From contig JANAVB010005597.1 in the NCBI GenBank assembly GCA_029216955.1, positions 48,524,703 to 48,588,702 of the forward strand: DNA of 64,000 bases, given 5' to 3'. Shown here piece after piece: positions 20,593 through 30,300 of the stretch. This DNA comes from Iris pallida (Eukaryota > Streptophyta > Magnoliopsida > Asparagales > Iridaceae). A program made the translations under genes and the position numbers. Positions within the stretch are counted from its first letter, which is position 1; each line of letters opens with the position of its first letter. Under the pieces are notes generated by a model. The model was not told the origin of the DNA. It did no database searches and saw nothing but the letters and a program-made list of their open reading frames with translations.

Positions 20593-20698
20593 CTTACTTG
20601 CACCCAATTCCCGGATGTTGTGAATCTTTGGTTTCTTGCACTGCTTGCATATCTAGTACTTGCTGTCCTTTCCAACTGCACCAATGTTGTTACACCAA

Positions 20699-21045
20699 TG
20701 TTTTAAAAACCGGATCGATGATTGAAGATTGAACGGAAAATCTTCGGTAGAGATCTGGTGGGGTTCAATCGGGTTCTAACTTTGGTTCAAATAAGCCATT
20801 TACGAGAACGATCCGAGTCCTGTACCTTTAGTTCTTGGTTTGTAATAATGGTTTGGTTCAAAGTATGTTTGGTTTGGTTTTACAACTATCAGGTCTCTTA
20901 AAATCAAATCAAGAACCGAATGGTGCAAATCTCATGTGATAATTTTTTTTGGTTTTTTTAAAACAAAACCAAATCAACCGGTTCAATTGTGAATTGGTTC
21001 GGACGGTTCATCGGTTAAATTTGGTTCTGGAAAAAAAAAAAAAAA
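20699..21045. mobile_element. repeat element with TTTTAAAAACCGG end, interrupted by MULE-2
   Basis: It starts 'gttttaaaaaccggatcg' and is filled with 'ggttcaa', 'ggttcgg' and 'ttggttt' repeats. The MULE-2 insertion lies in an A run at its right side. The likely far end is 33399-33420 ('ccagttcttaaaaaaacgg'), which is complementary to the left end. The superfamily is not determined. Confidence 0.5.
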
Positions 21046-21636
21046 CTGAAAATTGCTGAGAAGCCCAATTTCGGGGTGGGCTTTTATGAAATGCCCATCC
21101 GCTGGATTATTTTTATGAAATGCCCAGAATTAAGTTTTTACACGTTAAATATTTCAAGATTCTCTCTAGTTGCTATGTATTTACAAAATTTGCCATTATC
21201 ATAATTCCAAAAATACCCCTTCGCGTAAATTTGGACATCTATATATAATTATGAATTCGCAAACTCAGATTTGGATTGAGAAATTCGTATTCTTCTTCTT
21301 CTTCACGAGAAATTTGAAATCCATTGATATAATCTTTATTAGAGATCGCAGAATCGTTCGTAGTTCACTGTGGTTTTCGTCAGTCGAACGTCGATCATCC
21401 TTCATCATCATCGATCATCATCATCATCTTCGTGGTTTTCGGCGATTAGGTCAATTGTGGATAGAAGATCTTCTTCTCCGTCTTTTTATAGATCTTAAAA
21501 CAAGGTGAGAGTTCAGATCTGTATAAATTCATCCATCAGCTTCGTATATCTCATAATTTATGCTGAATTTGATTTTGTTATGAAGATTATTAACTTAGAA
21601 AATGTTAGTGAGATATTTAATCTTGTTATTTTATGC

Positions 21637-21945
21637 GAATAGCATTCTCCGTTATATTTTAAAGGAGAATGACAATTACTTCTTATAAAGATCATTAACC
21701 GTTTTGTTTTTAGGACGGAGAATGCCATTCTCCGTCTTAATTAGGACGGAGAATGACATTCTCCGTTTTAATTTGAACGGAGAATGACATTATCCGTCTT
21801 AGTTAGGACGGAGAATGACATTCTCCGTCTTAATTAGGACGAAGAATGACATTCTCCGTTTTACTTTAGACGGAGAATGATCATTATAAATTAGTTCCAA
21901 CTGATGATATTTATTCTCCGTTATTTTTAGACGGAGAATAATCAT
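21637..21945. repeat. palindromic minisatellite array, 5' leader of the transposase gene
   Basis: Units of CGGAGAATG-n-CATTCTCCG are separated by 'tcttaattagga'-type spacers. The array lies inside a probable 5' UTR intron of the transposase (donor aag|gtgaga at 21505, acceptor tatcag at 22001-22002, 10 bp before ATG). The intron is inferred from splice motifs only. Confidence 0.85.
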
Positions 21946-22012
21946 TATTAGATGAGAATTTTATTGTTCTATTTGTGGCCTCTTATGTTTTTATGTTATC
22001 AGGGGGGAAGAT

Positions 22013-24574
22013 ATGGAATCAAGTTGTTTAGTTAACATTTGTTTCAAGGGAGACATAGTTTCCTGCCGTGTCACACATGAAAGTACCGTGGATTTTTTAA
22101 AGAATAAAGTGTGTGATCGATGGACTTCTTTGGATCCACTTTCCTTCCGTTTCAGGTTTTTGCACTCTGATGGGACTGAACTGTATGTTGAAAGTGATTT
22201 TTGGCTTCGCTCATTGGTTGGTGGTTTTAACGGTACTCATGATGTGAGTTTTGATCTATTTGTGGAGCAAATATACTCTCAATATTCTTCATCAACATCT
22301 TTTCCTTGTCAAAGCTTTCACATGGGACCTTCGTCTTCCTCCTCTAGTTCTTTGAGTAGATCTTCTCCTACTGTAAAGGACAAACGAGTAGTACAATTTT
22401 ATGAGGGCTCAACTGAGACAGTGAAGAAGAGGAAATCGGATATGTGGCCTGGATCAATTACTGGTGTTGGTCAGATTTTTCTAAATGGTGTTGAAGAAGT
22501 TAGGAATGCTGTTAGAAAGGTATGTTTTGAATCTCGTCATCCATTTCACATTTTGAAATCTGAGCCGGGGAGGTATACTGTTTGCTGCAAGAATTACAAG
22601 ACACATGCTTGTTTGTGGAGCTTCCATGCTATATCTATTTCGAAAGATAATCAAATTTTTGAGGTGAAGAGGTATGTGGGAGAACATAATTGTGGAGCTG
22701 GCTATATGGATAAAGGTAATCAGGTTGTTCCAGCAAAGTTTGTGAAAAGTTTGGTTAGTGACATTGTTCGGATGCATCCTAAAAAGTCAGCAAAATCTGT
22801 TGTCGATGATTTCAAGGTCGACTACGGCTTATCTGTTACCTACGGGCAGGCATACCATGGCATTAGGCTGGTGCACCAGGAAATGTACGGAGATGATGTT
22901 AGATCTTACAGTGACTTGTGTTGGTATGTCAACAAGGTAAAGGAAACCAATAATGGTTCCGTTATCGACTTTCAGAAAGATGATTCATCAATGAGGTTTG
23001 AGCGGCTTTTTCTTTCATATGGGGCTTGCGTAGAAGGCTTTCAATATTGTCGTCCAATGCTATATTTGGATGCTACTTTCCTTACAGGTAGGTTTAGAGG
23101 ATGTTTGATGTCTGCTACAGCGAAGAATGGTAACCAACAGTTCTACCCTATTGCATACGGTATAGTCTCAGGCGAAGATGGCGATAATTGGGAATGGTTC
23201 CTTAGAAATCTAAAGAATGTTGTTGGATGTAGTAGGCGTATTGTTTTTCTTTCGGATCAAGGCACTGGTCTAGTTTCTGAAGTCCCTAAAGTGTTTCCTA
23301 ATGATTACCATAGCTATTGCTATTATCACATGAAGAATAACATACCGATGAAAGAGAAAGGAAATGAAAGATTGTATCCGCATGTACTTGAAGCTTGGAG
23401 GCAAGCAGTATATGCTCTAACTCCAGGTGTGTTAATGAGACAGATATATGCACATTTTTAATGCATTTACCATTAATTTAACAAGGAGAATGACCATTCT
23501 CCGTGTCAGTAAGACGGAGAATAGTCATTCTCCGTTTCAATCACACGGAGAATGACCATTCTCCGTCCAACATAGAACGGAGAATAGCATTCTCCGTTAG
23601 CTTTTGAACGGAGAATGGTATTCTCCGTCTTGCATAGAACGGAGAATATCATTCTCCGTTAGCTTTTGAACGGAGAATGACTATTATCCTTATGAGAATG
23701 CACTTATTTTTTCATAATTTTGTGAATTGACCTAATTCTTTATTACTTATTTGTTTTTCTGTATAAAGGTGGGTATAGACAAGCAATCAAGAAGATTTAT
23801 GATCTGAATTGTGGTCATGTTGTGAATTGGATGAATAAACAAAAACCTGAACACTGGTCAAACGCATTCTTCCCGGGATGTAGATACGGTGAGGTTGCTT
23901 CTAGTTGTGCAGAGTCATTCAATGCATGGATAAAGGCTGAGAAGAAATTGCCTATTTCAGCAATTGTAAATGTCATCCGTGTGAAGATGATGAAGATGAT
24001 TTCGGATCGCCACAAGGATGCAATTGGTTTGAATAGCAAATTGACTCCATACGCTGAGGATATGCTGAAGCAGCTTACAGATGATGGCATGTGTTATAGG
24101 GTATATCGGTCCGGTGATTTCGAATTTGAGGTGATCGCAGATACTTCCTCCCACATGGTGAATCTTCTTGATTGTCATTGTAGTTGTCGTAGATGGAAGG
24201 TATATGGATTCCCATGCAGCCATGCAATACAATGCATCAGAGTTGGTTCAGATAAATCTGTTTACGACTTTGTGGAGCAGTATTGGACATCAGATTATTA
24301 CCGGAAGTTATATTCATGTGCTATTCGTCCTGTTCCAGATTGCGAAAAACAGTTTGAAAATAATCCCACTGATGTTGTTCTACCCCCTGTTCCGAAACGT
24401 GGTCCTGGACGACCAAAAGTGGACCGTTACAAGAGCAAATATGAGAACAAGGGAAAAGAGAAGAGAAAGATAAGGTGCCAGAATTGTTTTGAATTATGCA
24501 ATCACAATCGCAGCACTTGTCCTCTGCCTCCACGTGCTGCTACGGTGGTCGAGGGGGCAGCGCCCCCTCGTTAA
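22013..24574 (+). CDS. mudrA-like: MULE transposase (mudrA-like), two exons
   Basis: Exons 22013-23426 and 23769-24574 join by gtgtgt...ataaag (spliced codon GGT) to give 739 aa. The N-terminus (~1-90) looks like the MuDR-associated ubiquitin/PB1-like fold. Residues ~155-230 form the Zn-binding MuDR DNA-binding domain (CCKNYKTHACLW ... VGEHNC). The RNase H-fold core has Asp353 (YLDATF), Asp415 (LSDQG) and Glu520 (CAESFN), the complete DDE set. A SWIM zinc finger follows (C609, C611, C621, H623). After it come an AT-hook-like KRGPGRPK near 681 and a C-terminal zinc knuckle whose third ligand is one residue further away than in the usual CX2CX4HX4C. The protein would bind the 22-bp ends and cut and paste the element in the nucleus. 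The 342-bp intron is mostly palindromic minisatellite. No stop or frameshift is present, so it is probably functional. Confidence 0.9.
23483..23695. repeat. palindromic minisatellite array in the transposase intron
   Basis: About seven core palindromes lie between the splice sites of the transposase intron (23427-23768). Exon sequence on both sides is free of the motif. Confidence 0.9.
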
Positions 24575-24725
24575 TACATACAAATATATTCCTTCTTTTA
24601 TATAACTGGAAATTGTTTTTTGAATACATATCTTACATTTTTTGATATCAATGGTAATAGTTTGAATTCTGCATATCAGCATAAGAACTTATTCTCCTTT
24701 ATACTCTCTGACTTTATAATGTATT

Positions 24726-25670
24726 GAATGACCATTCTCCGTGTGTTTTAACACGGAGAATAATCATTCTCCGTTTTAGATACACGGAGAATGGCCATTT
24801 ATAAGTCAAAAATAGGAGAATAATCATTCTTCGCGTGTTTTAAAACGGAGAATGCCATTCTCCGCGTCAGTAAGACGGAGAATGCTCATTCTCTAGGTCA
24901 AAATACAAGCAGAATGGCATTCTCCGTCTCTTTTGACCCGGAGAATGACATTCTCCGTCTATTTGGACACGGAGAATGGCATTCTCCGCGTCCCTAAGAC
25001 GGACAATGTTCCTTTCTAGGTCAAAAATACAAAGAATAACCATTATCCGCGTGTTTTAAAACGAAGAATGCCATTCTCCGCGTCAGTAAGACGGAGAATG
25101 CTCATTCTCTAGTTCAAAATACAAAGAGAATGGCATTCTCCGTCTTTTTTGACCCGGAGAATGACATTCTCCGTCTCATACGAAACGGAGAATTGCATTC
25201 TCCGCGTCCCTAAGACGGACAATGTTCCTTTCTAGGTCAAAAATACAAAGAATAATCATTCTCCGCGTGTTTTAAAACGGAGAATGCCATTCTCCGCGTC
25301 AGTAAGACGGAGAATGCTCATTCTCTAGGTCAAAATACAAAGAGAATGGCATTCTCCGTCTATATTGACCCGGATAATGACATTCTCCGTCTATTTGGAC
25401 ACGGAGAATGGCATTCTCCGCGTCCCTAAGACGGACAATGTTCCTTTCTAGGTCAAAAATACAAAGAATAACCATTCTCCGCGTGTTTTAAAACGGAGAA
25501 TGCCATTCTCCGCGTCAGTAAGACGGAGAATGCCATTCTCCGTTTTATATACACGGAGAATGGTTATTTATAAGTCAAAATACAAAGATAATGTAATTCT
25601 TCGTGTATTTTAAGACGGAGAATGGAATTATCCGTCTATTTTGACACGGAGAATGACATTCCGCTTCAGT
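24726..25670. repeat. palindromic minisatellite array between transposase and small gene
   Basis: Besides the core hairpins there is a higher-order unit of roughly 210-230 bp, in the order 'cgtcagtaagacgg', 'ctctaggtcaaaatacaa', 'gacccggagaatgac', 'cgtccctaagacggacaatg', 'cgtgttttaaaacgg'. It is repeated about three times between ~24830 and 25540. Confidence 0.9.
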
Positions 25671-25837
25671 TACATTCACAGGACTACATCTCATGAGCAA
25701 AACAAAAGGTTCTTCATATCTTCATCAGGGCAAGAAGTAGAGGATTACATTTGATGTCCAAAAGGAGTGAAACATAAACCTGAAGACAGATAGAAATACC
25801 AATACAAAATACGGAAATTTATGAAAACCCGCGGACC

Positions 25838-26194
25838 CTATCTGTGTCGAGGGATATACCATTCCCTCAACCATTTCGCATATGTAGGATGTAATTGATC
25901 AAGGTCGTCGGCCGGGGCTGGATGGTCAGAACTTCCAGTGCTACTACCCTCAGACTTGGGCTCCTCTTTCACAGCAGCTTCAATCTTGGGAGTAATTCCT
26001 TCCCCGATCATCGACAATTCTTCTTTTACTTCAATTTTTTGTATCACCTCCTCCTTAACGAACGGTGACCCTTGTTTGATGAGAGAAGGCAGCATCTCCT
26101 CCTTCACCACTGCCGAGGACACTGCCGCAGGAGGAGAGTCACTCGGCGCAGCCCCCTTGCCCTTCGCGGATCTCTTGGCGACCTTTGGAGACAT
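25838..26194 (-). CDS. 118-aa Lys/Glu-rich protein with four VKEE motifs, carried by MULE-2
   Basis: A single open frame is preceded by a TATAAATA box 83 bp upstream of its ATG. It does not overlap the satellite. The N-terminus is basic and Ala/Ser-rich (MSPKVAKRSAKGKG). The middle has VKEE four times (after AV, PF, IE and AA) plus PKIE and PKSE. The C-terminus ends HPTYAKWLREWYIPRHR. VKEE fits the SUMO-acceptor consensus psi-K-x-E, which is notable beside a ULP1-type gene. I do not recognise a family. It could instead be a captured host exon or an accessory exon of the neighbouring gene. Expression is not shown by sequence alone. Confidence 0.6.
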   Translation of the reverse strand: MSPKVAKRSAKGKGAAPSDSPPAAVSSAVVKEEMLPSLIKQGSPFVKEEVIQKIEVKEELSMIGEGITPKIEAAVKEEPKSEGSSTGSSDHPAPADDLDQLHPTYAKWLREWYIPRHR

Positions 26195-26276
26195 GGTTAT
26201 TAAAGAAAAAAGACGAAGAGTTTTCTGAAAAACTGAAAGAGAAGGGAATAATGAAATTTCTCTCTCCTCCAGGGCC

Positions 26277-26284
26277 TATTTATA
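26277..26284 (-). promoter_or_regulatory. TATA box of the 118-aa gene
   Basis: On the minus strand the sequence reads 'gcctataaataggccc', a strong plant TATA context, 83 bp upstream of the ATG at 26194. The leader between them contains no upstream satellite units. Confidence 0.6.
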
Positions 26285-26342
26285 GGCACGGGCCACTTCC
26301 TATGCGATCACTTGTTGTATGTGTCCATTCGCCCATTGCGTT

Positions 26343-27125
26343 GTATCCGCATCAGTAAGACGGAGAATGCTCATTCTCTAGGTCAAAATACAAGGAGAAT
26401 GGCATTCTCCTTCTCTTTTGACCCGGAGAATGACATTCTCCGTCTCATACGAAACGGAGAATGGCCATTCTCCGCGTCACTAAGACGGACAATGTTCCTT
26501 ACTAGGTCAAAAATACAAGGAGAATAATCATTCTCCGCGTGTTTTAAAACGGAGAATGCCATTCTCCGCGTCAGTAAGACGGAGAATGCTCATTCTCTAG
26601 GTCAAAATACAAGGAGAATGGCATTCTCCGTCTCTTTTGACCCGGAGAATGACATTCTCCGTCTCATACGAAACGGAGAATGGCATTCTCCGCGTCCCTA
26701 AGACGGAGAATGGCCATTTATAAGTCAAAATAGAAGGAGAATAACCATTCTCCGCGTGTTTTAAAACGGAGAATGCCATTCTCCGCGTCAGTAAGACGGA
26801 GAATGCTCATTCTCTAGGTCAAAATACAAGGAGAATGGCATTCTCCGTCTCTTTTGACCCGGAGAATGACATTCTCCGTCTCATACGAAACGGAGAATGG
26901 CATTCTCCGCGTCCCTAAGACGGAGAATGGCCATTTATAAGTCAAAATAGAAGGAGAATAACCATTCTCCGCGTGTTTTAAAACGGAGAATGCCATTCTC
27001 CGCGTCAGTAAGACGGAGAATGCTCATTCTCTAGGTCAAAATACAAGGAAAATGGCATTCTCCGTCTCTTTTGACCCGGAGAATGACATTCTCCGTCTCA
27101 TACGAAACGGAGAATGGCCATTTTA
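26343..27125. repeat. palindromic minisatellite with a perfect 217-bp higher-order repeat
   Basis: The segments around 26597-26779 and 26814-26996 translate identically and lie 217 bp apart. This marks a very recent tandem duplication of a multi-hairpin unit. The array separates the 118-aa gene from the 3' end of the ULP1-like gene. Confidence 0.92.
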
Positions 27126-27341
27126 AGTTCCAAATGCACACATTATAGGTTTGTATTAACACAGATAATGACATTATAGGTTTGAATCAAACAACAGATC
27201 TTTAACAAAACAGATTTACATATATAGAACAATGTAAATTAGTCGTAAAATTGAATTTCAATACAAAGGAAAACAAATACATTACAAAAGAAACCTGACA
27301 AACAGAATATATACATTGAATTTGTTAGCCAATTTACATTG

Positions 27342-30300
27342 TCATTTTACAAAAGGAATTGCACATTTACTCATAAGCAAAGCCTTAGCCAAATCTAGCC
27401 TTCTCTTTACAATAGTATTGTGAACTTGTTTGTTTGTTTTCTTCCGTAAATCAAATGGATATCTCGACAACTTTTCAATATAATATGAAACATACAGAAG
27501 GCAGCTGGGTGTTAGTTGCTGTGGACATTCTTTGCAAACCTTGAGCTCTGTTGTTTCATATTCCGAGATTGCTGGGCTTTTATTACTCATCAATGCAATC
27601 TTCTTTATTATAATTGGCTCAATTTTATTCTTCATGTATACTGCATCCTCGATTCCCTTAGCGCCCGTGTTTTTCCGCAATGAGTTGTAGTGCGTCCAAA
27701 CATAGGAGCTGAAGTTGAATGCCAGCAGCGTATAGTGTTTATTCTCCTCGCGGAAGAGTGGCACGAATAGCCATTCAATGTCATCTTCCAGCTCCATTAT
27801 AAAATCTTCTATATCAACTTTGAAATTGTACACTGCTCCTTCTGTTGGATTTTCTTTATCGATAATCTTGGCAGTACCCTGTTTTCCAGAAGGAAAAAAA
27901 AATAAAATAATAACATGAGTTAGTTTTTTACAACACTATTAGTAGCTGTACACATTAATATTTATTTTTCAGTTTCGATTCTTACCAATGAATGGGGCAT
28001 CATGATTGCAAACCATTTACATTGTGCACCCTGCGAGCTTGACTGAATGTTCTGCCTTAATTCGGCTTGAACGTCGCTCATAAGCTTTATTAGGTAGTTC
28101 ATAACACCGGCTTCTATATCCGCCTCATTTATAATGTCTTGAAAATCTTTAGCACTTAACAACATGCTGACATCATTATTTCTTCTTCTTATTTTACACT
28201 CTTCTGGAGCACTTGGAAAGTACATATATACATAATCACTGCACATAAATTTAGTTTCGATTATGATAATAATATAGGCTAATGATAAAATTGCATAAAA
28301 AATAACTCCAATAGAGAATGATCATTGCACTTGGAAAGTACATATATACATAAGTATTCTAAACAGAAATTGGTTCAAGTTTAGAATACTTACGTTGGAG
28401 ACATCCTTCTTGTGTATACGATGCTCCTGTATACTTGCTTCAGCTCATCGTCTGCAACGTTCCAAAGTCTGAGCTTCGGACATTGCATCAGCATTTTCCC
28501 ATCTCTAACAAGCTTTGCTGTTTGAGGAGATTCTTCCTCAAGTTCTTCAGGAGCTGACATCTCCTTTTTATTGTCGACCTTCTTGGGGCTGGAAGGAGCT
28601 TTTTTTTTTCCAGCAGGAGCTACATTCTTACTGGGACTAGTAGCAGCTTTTCTTTTCCGACCAGGACCTGCCTTTTTACTTGTTGTAGCATCGGATGTTT
28701 TCTTCTTTTGCAATGTAGCAAAATCATCCTCATCTGCAGCAGGTACATTTGATCTTGTGTAATGCTTCTGGGGAACTGCTTGAGTATCCCCTCTTTCCAA
28801 TGCTCTAGCCATTGCTTCAAGGTTAACGATTGTATCGTTCTTATTCTTGACTTCGTCATTCAACGAGGCAACTTCCTCTAGAAGTCTGTTATTATCATTA
28901 GTTAGCTTTTCATTCTCTTTTTTCAGATCCTCTGTCATTTTCACTGATATAAAAACAAACAAGAACAAGAGGTATGATGTCAATATTATATAATCTTCTT
29001 TTTAAAAACAATGTCATTCTCCGTGTCAATTTAGACGGAGAATGACATTCTCCGTTTCAAAATAGACGGAGAATGACATTCTCCGTGTCAAAATAGACGG
29101 AGAATATCATTCTCCGTTTCCAAATAGACGGAGAATGACATTCTCCGTGTCAATTTAGACGGAGAATGACATTCTCCGTCTAATATTAGACGGAGAATGT
29201 CATTCTCCGTGTCAAAACATACGGAGAATGATCATTTCTATGTCAAAATACAGAAAATGTCATTCTCCGTTTTGTATTAACACGGGGAATGACATTCTCC
29301 GCGTGTTTTAAAACGGAGAATGCCATTCTCCGCTTTAGAAAGACGGAGAATGCTCATTCTCTAGGTCAAAATACAAGGAGAATGACATTCTCCCTTTATT
29401 TTGTCTCGGAGAATGAGCATTCTCCGTCTAAGTAAGGCGGAGAATGCCATTCTCCGTCTCATATTAGACGGAGAATGTCATTCTTTAGATCAAAATAAAG
29501 GAAGAATGCCATTCTCCGTTTCAAAATAGACGGAGAATGCCATTCTCCGTCTCAAAATAGACGGAGAATGTCATTCTCCGTTTTGTTTTAACACGGGGAA
29601 TGACATTCTCCGTCTCTTTTGACCCGGAGAATGCCATTCTCCGCGTCAGTAAGACGGAGAATGCTCATTCTCCTTGTTAGATACATGTAATTACAGATTA
29701 AAATAGACAAAAAATATAAAATCTTACCTTTTAGAAGTAGCTCCTCAACATGTTGACGAAGCTTCTCATTATCAGCAGTAAGCTCAGACTTCTGCTTTCT
29801 CAGGGAGTCTAGTTCCGACCCCTGTGCCTCCAGTTCCTCAACTCGCTTAAGGAGTTTCTTGTTATCATCAATAAGGAGCGATTTCTCGTTCCTTAAAGAG
29901 TCTAACTCCTTCTCCAAGCCATCAGCAACGAGCCCCACAGCACGTTGTTGGGCTACATCTGCCGCTAGTTGCTGGGCTCTTTCCTGGAGTTGCTCATTCT
30001 CAGCGATAAGCTGAGATTTCTCCTGCAAGACACGCAACATATCTACATTGTCAGCTGTAGAGGGTGCTGGTGCTTGAGCTTCAGCTTGAGCTTCTTCTTC
30101 ATCAACAAAATTGTCTCCACCTTCTACATATTGCTGCTCTGCTGGGACTTCTTCAAGTTCATCAACATTCAATGCAACAATATCCTTGAATATCAAATCT
30201 GAATCCATTTTAGCACCTTGATATTCATTTTTTAGGAATATTGAGATTTTATTCCCATCCCATGTGCAGAATCTCGGAGATGCGACTGTTGGTTTGCACT

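Noticed and set aside
19705..20607. 300-aa minus-strand frame opposite KCS exon 2
   Set aside because: It is a shadow of the GC-rich KCS coding sequence, with no motif of its own.
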